Positions 51,593 through 60,746 of a stretch of DNA of 64,000 nucleotides are shown in pieces (the stretch's first letter is position 1; the number at the start of each line of letters is the position of its first letter). Under the pieces are notes generated by a model that saw only the letters and a program-made list of their open reading frames with translations, was not told where the DNA came from and searched no databases. The DNA is from Geothrix rubra. GTDB taxonomy: Bacteria > Acidobacteriota > Holophagae > Holophagales > Holophagaceae. The DNA lies in the NCBI RefSeq assembly GCF_030268065.1, contig NZ_BSDD01000001.1, positions 248,001 through 312,000 on the forward strand, in the 5' to 3' direction. A program made the position numbers and the translations under genes.

Positions 51593-52837
51593 CTAGGGGT
51601 CCGGGCCCAGGGGTTGCAGGGCGCCGCCCTGGGGGGAGGGTTTCCCGGGGCGGGGGAGGCCTGGCCAGCCCCTGGCGGCCAGCTTGGCGCCCAGCCGCCG
51701 AAGCAGCATGCGCGTGGCGTAGCGCAGGAGCCCCTTGTAGGAGAGGTTGCGGATGTCGTACTTCACCGTGACGTCCCGGAGGGCGGCTCGGGACCGCGGG
51801 GACGGCGGGCTGGAGGTCCTGCTGGTGTCGTACAGCCGGATGGCCCCGCCCGGGATGGCGTGGAGGATGTTCGCCTCGTGGGGGCGCAGGGCGAGGTCGA
51901 AGGAGCGCAGGACCGGGAAGGGGGCCGGCTCGAGGGTCAGCCAGTAGCGCGAGCGCTCGGCGTTCCGCTTCACGCCGTAGAGGTCCACGCAGAGGGTGGC
52001 GGGGTCGATCCCGAGCGCCTCCCCCAGCGCCCTGGACTCGAAGAAGGCGTCGTAGACGGCCCTCGAGGTGCCGAAGGCGGGGAACCGGTAGGGCTTCGCA
52101 TACGGCTCCTGCAGGGGGATCTGCCAGGCATTGTCCTGTTCGAGGGTGTGGTGCCGGCCCCGGTCCGCGAAGTTGGTGGACAGGCCGACCCTGGGGTACG
52201 CGAAGTACCGGTCGGTGGCGATGCAGTAGCGGATGTGGTGCTTCAGCCAGGACTGCTCGGACCACCGCAGGACCGAGGGGGGGATGGCCGGGTCCGGCCC
52301 GGTGTCGTCCGGATGGCGGTCGAACCAGTCGCGGAACTTCCGCCAGGGCTCGCGGGACCAGATCTGGCCCCAGGAGCAGGCGTACTGCATGAAATACGCA
52401 TCGTAGGCATCGTCCAGGGGCAGGAAGGGGCGGTGGCAGGACAGGTTCCAGAGCTGGCTGTACAGGGCCAGGCCGGCGATCCGGTCCTCGCCTGCGTAGA
52501 ACCCCAGGGCCTGGGTGGCGTAGCGGTAGAGGTTCCGGGACACATACACGTCGTCCTCGAGCACGATCAGGTGCTCGTGCTCGCGGGTGAGGTCGCCGCA
52601 GGCGAGGATGTGCTGCTTCAGGCCGAGGTGCCGGGGGAAGGTCCGGAGGCGCTTCTCCCCGTGCCGCCAGGGGAAGGCCCTGGCCAGGGCCTCGACCTCC
52701 CGGTCGCCCCCGTGGTCGAGGCTGAGGATGAGCGGCACGCGCGCGCCCTCGAAATCCACCCGGTCCAACGAGGCGAGGAGCCGGCCCAGCGCCTGCGGGC
52801 GGTCATAGGCGGCGACGACGATCGCGAGATCCACCAT
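51593..52837 (-). CDS. Glycosyltransferase, GT2-like
   Basis: A 414-residue protein with an N-terminal GT-A-type domain: LAIVVAAYDRPQALGRLLASL and VLEDDVYVS (DxD-like metal site), then LGLSTNFADRGRHHT, which resembles glycan-modifying transferases of the GnT-I/GT2 type. The C-terminal 100 residues are less regular and end in a proline-rich tail. First gene of the leftward glycan group. Confidence 0.82.
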   Translation of the reverse strand: MVDLAIVVAAYDRPQALGRLLASLDRVDFEGARVPLILSLDHGGDREVEALARAFPWRHGEKRLRTFPRHLGLKQHILACGDLTREHEHLIVLEDDVYVSRNLYRYATQALGFYAGEDRIAGLALYSQLWNLSCHRPFLPLDDAYDAYFMQYACSWGQIWSREPWRKFRDWFDRHPDDTGPDPAIPPSVLRWSEQSWLKHHIRYCIATDRYFAYPRVGLSTNFADRGRHHTLEQDNAWQIPLQEPYAKPYRFPAFGTSRAVYDAFFESRALGEALGIDPATLCVDLYGVKRNAERSRYWLTLEPAPFPVLRSFDLALRPHEANILHAIPGGAIRLYDTSRTSSPPSPRSRAALRDVTVKYDIRNLSYKGLLRYATRMLLRRLGAKLAARGWPGLPRPGKPSPQGGALQPLGPDP

Positions 52838-53107
52838 GGGGGTCGGGCCCTGCCTGGGGGGAGGGGATGGCCGGTCCGGCAGCCGACATGAAAAAGCGAC
52901 CGAACATGAGTCCAGCTTTCGAAAAATGCCAACTGCGGGGTCGAACCCACCAAGGTTGGGTCATCGAGGCCGGGTTTCAAGGATATTTGATCGATCGGTC
53001 GTGTTTCGGGCGCGGCGGGTCCGTTGGCCGCCGCCGGGAGGTCCGACGGTTCGTGCTGCCCGTGGCCGTGAGGGCGGGGCACCGGGCGCCTCCCCGGGAT
53101 GGGGGGC

Positions 53108-53479
53108 TCAGGACGACGGGGCGTGCAGGGCGATGCGGTTCCCCTCGCTGTCCAGCACCACGGCGCGGAAGCCGTGGGGGCCGATGGGATGCACGGGCGT
53201 GAGCACCCGGCCGCCCTGGGCGGCAGCGGCCTCGACGGCCTGCGCCAGGCGCCCCTCGGCGTTCAGGTACACCAGGGGGCCCGTCTTGGAGGGCGCCTCG
53301 TCCGGCCCGGGCTCGACGAGGCAGCCGCCCACCTCGCCCTCCCCGTGCGGCAGCAGCCCGAAGGTGAAGCCCGGCCCGCCCTCCTTCGTCACCGTCAGTC
53401 CGAGGACGGCGGAATAGAACCGGATGGCCCGGTCCAGGTCGGTCACGGGGAGGTCCACCCAGACGATGCGAGGGCTCAT
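53108..53479 (-). CDS. VOC/glyoxalase-fold protein
   Basis: A 123-residue VOC protein: VDLPVTDLDRAIRFYSAVLGL at the start and AVVLDSEGNRIALHAP at the end. The metal-ligand pattern is incomplete (no clear first histidine), so it may be a binding protein rather than an enzyme. Confidence 0.87.
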   Translation of the reverse strand: MSPRIVWVDLPVTDLDRAIRFYSAVLGLTVTKEGGPGFTFGLLPHGEGEVGGCLVEPGPDEAPSKTGPLVYLNAEGRLAQAVEAAAAQGGRVLTPVHPIGPHGFRAVVLDSEGNRIALHAPSS

Positions 53480-53522
53480 GGCGCACTCCTTGGCGGGATT
53501 CCGGGATGCCAGCCCGTCCCGC

Positions 53523-53942
53523 TCATTCCTGCCAGTAGGCCCGGGCCTCGGGCGGGAGCGTGGCCAGCATCGCCTCGAAGTCGGCAGCGTCGACGTGGCG
53601 CCGCAGGGCCGCGGCCACCTCGCGGATGGCCGAGTCCGTGGAGAAGTTGTGGGCGGCCCGCAGGGCCTTCACCTCCCGGGTCATGGTCGCCACGTCCTCG
53701 AAGGGTCGGATCGGCTCGTCCGCGTCCCAGTCGGACACGAATATCGCCCGCACCACGGGGGGCAGCCCGTTGGCGAACCGGAGGGCATCGCGCAGGGACA
53801 GCCGCCGCCGGAAGGCGTGCAGCACCCCCACCACCATGTTCCAGGCCTGGTGCGTGGTGCTCAGCCCCGACGCGGCGCAGACATCGGCCATGAAGGCCTC
53901 GAAGTGCTGGCTGGCGCGCTGGTACTCGGGGGGGACGGGCAT
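53523..53942 (-). CDS. DUF2267 protein
   Basis: A 139-residue helical protein: FEAFMADVCAASGLSTTHQAWNMVVGVLHAFRRRLSLRDALRFANGLPP is the DUF2267 pattern, often seen as two 60-residue repeats. Function unknown. ATG 53942 has GGAG six bases ahead; an ATG four codons upstream has its purine run too close. Confidence 0.82.
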   Translation of the reverse strand: MPVPPEYQRASQHFEAFMADVCAASGLSTTHQAWNMVVGVLHAFRRRLSLRDALRFANGLPPVVRAIFVSDWDADEPIRPFEDVATMTREVKALRAAHNFSTDSAIREVAAALRRHVDAADFEAMLATLPPEARAYWQE

Positions 53943-53971
53943 GGGCGGCTCCATCCCCCCAAGGGTACGGC

Positions 53972-54388
53972 TCAGGCCTTCCCGCGCTTCGCCGGTTTCG
54001 CCTTGCCGGTCTGGTTGAGGGCCACGGCGGCGCGGACGAGGGCCTGGAAGGCGGCGGGGTCCACGGTTTCGCCCTCCCGGAGGTCGAGGGCCCGGCGCGT
54101 GTTCCCCTCCAGGCTCGCGTTGAAGAGGCGGGCCGGATCCGGCAGCGCGGCGCCCTTGGCGAAGGTGAGCTTCACCTTGTCCTTGTACGTCTCGCCCGTG
54201 CAGACGATTCCGCCGCAGGACCAGACCGGCGTGGCCCACTTCCATTCCTCGACGATCCGCGGATCCGCCGCGAGGATGAGCTGCCGCATCCGGCCCAGCG
54301 TCGCCCCCCGCCAGCCCCCCAGCTCCGCGATCCGCTGGGAGATGAGGTCCGAGGCTGAGGGTCCTGGGGCTGCGTCCGAAGGGGGCAT
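53972..54388 (-). CDS. DUF1801/YdhG-like protein
   Basis: A 138-residue protein of the DUF1801 type: LGRMRQLILAADPRIVEEWKWATPVWSCGGIVCTG then KVKLTFAKGAALPDP. Lysine-rich tail (KAKPAKRGKA). Function unknown; family members are small stand-alone proteins related to the YdhG fold. Confidence 0.85.
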   Translation of the reverse strand: MPPSDAAPGPSASDLISQRIAELGGWRGATLGRMRQLILAADPRIVEEWKWATPVWSCGGIVCTGETYKDKVKLTFAKGAALPDPARLFNASLEGNTRRALDLREGETVDPAAFQALVRAAVALNQTGKAKPAKRGKA

Positions 54389-54476
54389 GGGTCACCTCGA
54401 AGGGCAGATGGCTGTCATGGCGGCCATTGGAGGATAGCCGGGGTCGCGCAAGGAGCAAGGGCGTTCGGGGTGCAGT

Positions 54477-55229
54477 TCAGTGCAGAGAGGGCTCCTGCGT
54501 TTCGAGGGGCGTATCTGGCCAGTCGTCCCTGCTTATAAGCGAATCGTAGAGGTAGTAACCATCGCCCTCCTCGCCGGAGGCGTCCGAGTAGATGCGGTGG
54601 GTCTTCCCCTCGGACTGCCAGTCGATGAGGAAGGACCCCATGGTCCCCTCGAAATGGAAGTCCCCGTGATGGAGGACGCAAAGGATCCGGGTCGGTGATT
54701 TCCCATCCAGGAGGGCCAGCCGGTAATCGTCCCCCTTGAGATCCACGCGGATCAGGTATTTCGGGGTTCGCCATTCGAGGATCGGCTGGTCGAAGTCTCG
54801 CAGCGAAGCCGGGAGCCGGTCCTTCTGTTTCTGGATGGCCGCGGCCAACAGCCGCCTTGTGAGCTGGGTCTCGTGGTTGACAGCGAGGATCTTGTAGTCG
54901 AAATCCAGCCAAAGGGAACCGTTCCTGAACATGATTCCCCGCCAGCCCATTTCCTCCCAGTCCTGCTTGGGATCGGAGCCGGCCAGTTCTCGAAGGAACG
55001 ACGCATCAAAAACTTCGTCAAATCGCTTGAGCAGTTCGGCCTTGGATTGGATGGGTTGCAGGGGATAGTCCCTTCCCAGGGGGAAGCTGATCTCATTGGC
55101 GATCAAGGCGCGATCCCTGGACGAGATCACCTTGAGGAGGGCGGCGATTCGATCCGTTTGGACGGTGTTGGCCGTTGGCTGGGCCATCAGCACCTGGGCG
55201 ACGAGAAGGGTGAATGCGAGGAGGCGCAT
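54477..55229 (-). CDS. Exported hypothetical protein
   Basis: A 250-residue protein with signal peptide 1-16 (MRLLAFTLLVAQVLMA). The mature domain has an NTF2-like flavour near 45-115 (FPLGRDYPLQPIQSKAELLKRFDEVF, RNGSLWLDFDYKILAVN), then a beta-rich C-terminal part. Not recognised further. GC content is lower than that of neighbours, and the AT-rich island begins 120 bases upstream. Confidence 0.7.
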   Translation of the reverse strand: MRLLAFTLLVAQVLMAQPTANTVQTDRIAALLKVISSRDRALIANEISFPLGRDYPLQPIQSKAELLKRFDEVFDASFLRELAGSDPKQDWEEMGWRGIMFRNGSLWLDFDYKILAVNHETQLTRRLLAAAIQKQKDRLPASLRDFDQPILEWRTPKYLIRVDLKGDDYRLALLDGKSPTRILCVLHHGDFHFEGTMGSFLIDWQSEGKTHRIYSDASGEEGDGYYLYDSLISRDDWPDTPLETQEPSLH

Positions 55230-55350
55230 GAGTGGCCGAAGGATCTAGAGTGGTGAGGTTTCGCCTGCACCGGGGTAATGGATGAAGGGGAGGAATCCAG
55301 ACGCTGAGAACGCGGAAGTCAATGCCGGCGGGTCCGAGTTAAGTGGAGAG

Positions 55351-56262
55351 TTAGATTTCATCGTATTCTAATGCATAGTCAGATTTACATTTGCGCGTTC
55401 GATAAATGCGGGTGTTGGGAAATAATGTCCGTGTTTGTTTGATTATTTCGTTGGAAAAAGTCGAATCTGCTTTGCAGCCAAGATATATTGCAGCAAGCTC
55501 TGATGATCTAATCTTCCAATCTTCATATAAAGAGCCTGGGGCCGGTGTTAATGGGTACCAGACTCTCCATTCATGCTCATACCTCCAGTGATCGCTTTTT
55601 GTAAGAACGTACCTTTTATAAAAGTTATTTAGACTAAACTCACGTAATGATAGAATGGACTCAATCCATTCCTCTTCTGATAGGAAAGGTATTGGTCGTT
55701 TAACATATTCGACTGGGCTTGCTGTTGAGAGCGCATTATCTTCTTCGGGTAATGACAATAGTTCAAAGACCAGTCCTGTATGATCTTTAGCATAGTGTGC
55801 CCACATAAGTAAATTGTCTCTGTCTTCAGAGACGCAAAACATGCGAAGCCCCGGCAATACATCTTTCCACCAGTGATCTTGGTACTTTTGCTGTGAATTA
55901 AGAATTAAATCTTTAAGATGAGCAAAAGTTTTTTTGGTAACAACTTCCCAACGACTGCGCGGGAACCCATCAATTGGATAACGTTCTCGGGCCGCTAAAA
56001 TAACCTGACCCCATGGATTAGCCAGATCGATAGAAGGTTCTTCAATTCCTGCGGCCAATTCTTCGATACGATCGAGTATTTTTGCTGGTAAGGCCTCGAG
56101 ATCAAACTCAAGGTGAATACCTGCCTGAACATCAAAAGGATCATTAAAAATTAAAGGAGAACTGAAGCGGAAAGTCTGGTTCTTCAATATCGCCAATGCA
56201 GTATCGGGTGCGACGTATTTAAAGAACGATCGATTTTCGGGTGATTGGCTGTTCACGGGCAC
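55351..56262 (-). CDS. DUF2971 protein on an AT-rich island
   Basis: A 303-residue soluble protein. The opening FFKYVAPDTALAILKNQTFRFSSP then FNDPFD is the DUF2971 signature; MFCVSEDRDNLLMWAHYAKDHTGLVFEL is the second conserved block. Function unknown for the family. The gene is roughly 40-45% GC in a genome near 70%, with A/T-ending codons, so it was acquired recently. The start is GTG at 56262, or GTG at 56256, which has AGGTG six bases upstream. No transposase or integrase is beside it. Confidence 0.85.
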   Translation of the reverse strand: MPVNSQSPENRSFFKYVAPDTALAILKNQTFRFSSPLIFNDPFDVQAGIHLEFDLEALPAKILDRIEELAAGIEEPSIDLANPWGQVILAARERYPIDGFPRSRWEVVTKKTFAHLKDLILNSQQKYQDHWWKDVLPGLRMFCVSEDRDNLLMWAHYAKDHTGLVFELLSLPEEDNALSTASPVEYVKRPIPFLSEEEWIESILSLREFSLNNFYKRYVLTKSDHWRYEHEWRVWYPLTPAPGSLYEDWKIRSSELAAIYLGCKADSTFSNEIIKQTRTLFPNTRIYRTRKCKSDYALEYDEI

Positions 56263-56412
56263 CTAGGGAAATCTAACTGTTAACCAGGCAAACCTGCGGG
56301 TAACCCACTGGTTCGCCTGAACTGGAAATCGTGATGATGAATGTGGGCCGCCCCAAGCTAAATCCGGTTCGCTCGGGCCGTCAACCTCAATTCTGACGCG
56401 ACCTCGGGAGCC
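56263..56412. other. Junction region upstream of the DUF2971 gene
   Basis: These 150 bases grade from AT-rich to GC-rich and contain a 10-base inverted repeat (56286-56295 and 56311-56320, one mismatch, 15-base loop). It could be a regulatory hairpin or a trace of the element that brought the island. No gene seen. Confidence 0.4.
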
Positions 56413-57705
56413 TCAGCCCCACACCCGCTTCCCGCCGACCCAGGTGCCGAGGACCTTGCCGGGGAGGGACCAGCCCTTGAAGGGGGTGTTGAAGGACCGG
56501 GACTGGATGAAGGCGCGGTCCACCTGGACCTTGGCGTCGGGGTCGAAGAGGACGAAGTCGGCGCGGGCGCCGGGCTTGAGACTGCCGAGGCCCTGCTTGT
56601 CGAGGTGGAACACGCGGGCGGGGCCGGCGGCCAGCAGGTCGAAGGCGCGGGCGAGGCTGATGACCTTGCGGTTCACCAGCAGCTCCAGGGTGAGGGGCAG
56701 GGCGGTCTCCAGGCCGATGACGCCGAAAGCGGCGATGGGCAGCTCCACTTCCTTGTCGTCCCAGCCGTGGGGGGCGTGGTCCGTGGCGATGGCATCCACC
56801 GTGCCGTCCGCCAGGGCCTCCAGCACGGCCTGGATGTCGGCCTCGCTGCGCAGGGGCGGGTTCATCTTGTAGTCGCTGTCGAACTTCATCAGCTCCTTGT
56901 CCGACAGGGCGAAGTGGTGGGGCGTCACCTCGCAGGTCACATGCAGGCCCCGGGCCTTGGCCTCGCGCACCAGGCGCATGGAGCCCTTGGTGCTGAGGTG
57001 GGCCAGGTGCAGGTGGCCGCCCGTGTGCTCGGCCAGGATGATGTCCCGGGCCACCATGGCCTCCTCGGCCGCCGCGGGGATGCCCAGGCAGCCCAGGGAC
57101 GCGCTCACGGCGCCCTCGTGCATGTAGCCCTTGCCGGCGAGGGTCTGGTCCTCCTCGTGGGCCACCACGGGGACCTCCAGCCAGCGCGTGTATTCCAGCG
57201 CCCGGCGCATGAGCGAGGCGTTCATGATGGGCAGGCCGTCGTCGGAGAAGGCCACGCAGCCGGCGGCCTTGAGCGTGCCCATGTCGGAGAGCTCCTCGCC
57301 CTTCATCTCGCGGCTGACGGTCCCGATGGGGAAGTAGCGGCAGAGGTCGGCCTTCGCGGCCCGGGTGAGCATCAGCTCCGTGATGGCCACGCTGTCGTTC
57401 ACGGGCTTGGTGTTGGCCATGGCGCACACGGCCGTGAAGCCCCCCGCCACCGCCGCCCGGCTGCCAGTCTCGATGCTCTCCTTGCGGGTCTGCCCCGGCT
57501 CGCGAAAGTGCACGTGGAGATCCACGAAGCCCGGCGCCAGCACGGCCCCGCCGCCGTCCATGACCTCCGCGCCCACGGCCAGTGCGTCGCGCTCCGCGTC
57601 CGCCCCGATGGCCGCCACCGCCCCCTCCACCACCAGCAGCGCCCCCGGCCCGTCGAGGCCCTGCGCAGGATCCATCAGGCGGACGTTCTTCACGAGGAGG
57701 GACAT
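56413..57705 (-). CDS. pyrC: Dihydroorotase, class I
   Basis: A 430-residue amidohydrolase that closes carbamoyl-aspartate to dihydroorotate in pyrimidine synthesis. Zinc motifs DLHVHFREPG, substrate residues KPVND, zinc-ligand histidines in HLAHLST and TPHHF, and catalytic ATDHAPH are present. The length and motifs fit the class I type found with PyrB. Upstream is the composite repeat. Confidence 0.95.
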   Translation of the reverse strand: MSLLVKNVRLMDPAQGLDGPGALLVVEGAVAAIGADAERDALAVGAEVMDGGGAVLAPGFVDLHVHFREPGQTRKESIETGSRAAVAGGFTAVCAMANTKPVNDSVAITELMLTRAAKADLCRYFPIGTVSREMKGEELSDMGTLKAAGCVAFSDDGLPIMNASLMRRALEYTRWLEVPVVAHEEDQTLAGKGYMHEGAVSASLGCLGIPAAAEEAMVARDIILAEHTGGHLHLAHLSTKGSMRLVREAKARGLHVTCEVTPHHFALSDKELMKFDSDYKMNPPLRSEADIQAVLEALADGTVDAIATDHAPHGWDDKEVELPIAAFGVIGLETALPLTLELLVNRKVISLARAFDLLAAGPARVFHLDKQGLGSLKPGARADFVLFDPDAKVQVDRAFIQSRSFNTPFKGWSLPGKVLGTWVGGKRVWG

Positions 57706-57742
57706 GGGGGCTCCGGATCATCAGTCGTTCAATGAAAAGCTA

Positions 57743-57820
57743 ACCGCCAAGACGCCAGGACGCCAAGAACTGCCAAGAGAAAGATCATTTGTTGGCTTGG
57801 CGTCTTGGCGTCTTGGCGGT
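57743..57820. repeat. Composite inverted/tandem repeat (CGCCAAGAC units)
   Basis: Two 25-base arms (57743-57767 and 57796-57820) are complementary with one T/C difference that still pairs as G-U. Each arm is itself a tandem array of about 9-base CGCCAAGA units, and a further TGCCAA/TTGGC pair narrows the loop. It sits between guaB (stop 57835) and pyrC (start 57705), both leftward, so it can serve as guaB terminator. Similar GCCAAGACGCCAAG intergenic repeats are, to my recollection, dispersed in several bacterial genomes. Confidence 0.75.
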
Positions 57821-57834
57821 GAATCGTTTCTTCC

Positions 57835-59295
<1,461 letters not shown>

Positions 59296-59348
59296 GGGAA
59301 GCCCTTTGAACCGGACCCGCCTCCAGCGGGACCTTGCAGCCCATGGTC

Positions 59349-60257
59349 TCACGCCCGGGCCGCGGCTTCCAGCGGACGCTCGCAGCGCAGCCCGTCCGCC
59401 GGGGAGCCCCGCCAGGGGCGCGGCACCGCGCAACGGGCCGTGGGCGCGGGGCACCGGGGCCGGAAGGGGCAGCCGGGTGGCCGGTCCTCCGGGCCCGGCA
59501 GGAAACCGGCTTCCGCGGCGGGTTCCTGCCGGGCCGCGGCCAAGAGGCGGGCGGTGTAGGGGTGGCGGGGCTCGGAGAGGAGCCGCGCGGTGGGGCCGGC
59601 CTCCACGGCCTGGCCTCCGTAGAGCACCAGCAGGCGCTCGCAGGCCGCCGCCAGGCCCAGGTCGTGGGTGATCCAGAGGACGCCGAGGCCCCGCTCCCGC
59701 TGCAGGCCCAGGACGAGGTCCAGGAAGGCCGCCTGCGCCAGGGGATCGAGGGCGGTGGTGGGCTCGTCCAGCACCAGCAGTTCGGGATCGCAGGACAGGG
59801 CCATGGCCAGGCAGAGCCGCTGCCGCTGGCCCCCGGAGAGCTGGTGCGGCCGGCGGCGGAGGAAGGCGCGGTCGCCAGGCAGCAGCAGGCGGTCCAGCAG
59901 GGGCGCCAGCCGGGGCAGGGCCACGCCGGCGGGCTCCCGCCGATGGGCCTGGGGGAGCAGGGCCAGGTGCTGGGCCACGGTGAGGAGGGGGTGCAGGGCC
60001 TGTCCGGGATCCTGGGGCACCCAGGCCAACCGGCGCTCCCGGGACGGGGAGGATCCGAAGGCCCGGACCGTGCCGTCCGCCTGGCGGACCCCCGGGGGCA
60101 GGACCCCGAACAGGGCCCTGGCCAGGAGGGTCTTCCCGGAGCCGCTCTCGCCCACCAGTCCGAGCCGTTCCCCGGAGGCCAGATCCAGGTCCAGGGGACC
60201 GAGCAGGCGGACCCCGTCGTGGCGTTCCAGCACCAGGTTCCGGATCTCCAGGGACAT
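59349..60257 (-). CDS. Peptide-type ABC transporter ATP-binding protein (OppD/DppD-like)
   Basis: A 302-residue ATPase: Walker [10 protein letters not shown]-loop in WVPQDPG, signature LSGGQRQR, Walker B LLVLDEPT and switch histidine in ITHDLG. The C-terminal oligo-HPY segment with [13 protein letters not shown] is typical of the oligopeptide/dipeptide class. There are no permease or binding-protein genes in the window, so it is an orphan subunit whose partners lie elsewhere. ATG 60257 starts the domain. Confidence 0.9.
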   Translation of the reverse strand: MSLEIRNLVLERHDGVRLLGPLDLDLASGERLGLVGESGSGKTLLARALFGVLPPGVRQADGTVRAFGSSPSRERRLAWVPQDPGQALHPLLTVAQHLALLPQAHRREPAGVALPRLAPLLDRLLLPGDRAFLRRRPHQLSGGQRQRLCLAMALSCDPELLVLDEPTTALDPLAQAAFLDLVLGLQRERGLGVLWITHDLGLAAACERLLVLYGGQAVEAGPTARLLSEPRHPYTARLLAAARQEPAAEAGFLPGPEDRPPGCPFRPRCPAPTARCAVPRPWRGSPADGLRCERPLEAAARA

Positions 60258-60409
60258 GGGGGTAGGATTGCATGGAAACCCTTTCCTCCCAAGGTATCGG
60301 TCCACACGGGAATTCACCCTTGACGGCCTGGGGACCGGTCCTACCCTTGGGCCACCGATTCACCCCGCGGGACCGCGGACCGGCCCCGCCCCAGAGGTAC
60401 GGAGGATCC

Positions 60410-60643
60410 ATGGATTTCCTGCGCCCAGACCTTCAGGAGCGCCTGATGAAGGACCATTTCGAGTTCCGGAAGCTGATGGAGGAGCACAAGGCGGCGGATA
60501 CGCGCCTGGGCGATCTCCAGCGGAAGCCGAGCCTCACCGCCAAGGAGTCCCTGGAGGAAGTGGAGCTGAAGAAGACCAAGCTCCGGGCCAAGGAACGCAT
60601 CTACCGGATCGTGGAGGAGGCCTCGAAGCACGGCGACCAGTAG
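60410..60643 (+). CDS. DUF465/YdcH-family protein
   Basis: A 77-residue helical protein: [25 protein letters not shown] and [23 protein letters not shown] match the YdcH pattern (a short antiparallel coiled coil). Function unknown. GGAGG precedes the ATG. A textbook intrinsic terminator follows. Confidence 0.9.
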   Translation: MDFLRPDLQERLMKDHFEFRKLMEEHKAADTRLGDLQRKPSLTAKESLEEVELKKTKLRAKERIYRIVEEASKHGDQ

Positions 60644-60662
60644 GCCCAGTCCACTCGCAGGA

Positions 60663-60696
60663 GAAGCCCCGGGAATCGGCCCGGGGCTTCGTTTTT
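60663..60696 (+). terminator. Rho-independent terminator after the DUF465 gene
   Basis: An 11-bp perfect stem (60663-60673 with 60680-60690), hexaloop AATCGG, then GTTTTT. It is the only terminator in the window with a clear T-run. Confidence 0.92.
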
Positions 60697-60746
60697 CCGG
60701 CCGAATTCCATTTGGCGGCCGGCTCCGGGCGTGGTTTCTTGGAGCC

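Noticed and set aside
52838-53107. Sigma-54-like promoter (TTGGCA) upstream of the glycan genes
   Set aside because: The GG and GC elements are twelve rather than ten bases apart and the downstream TTGC box is missing.
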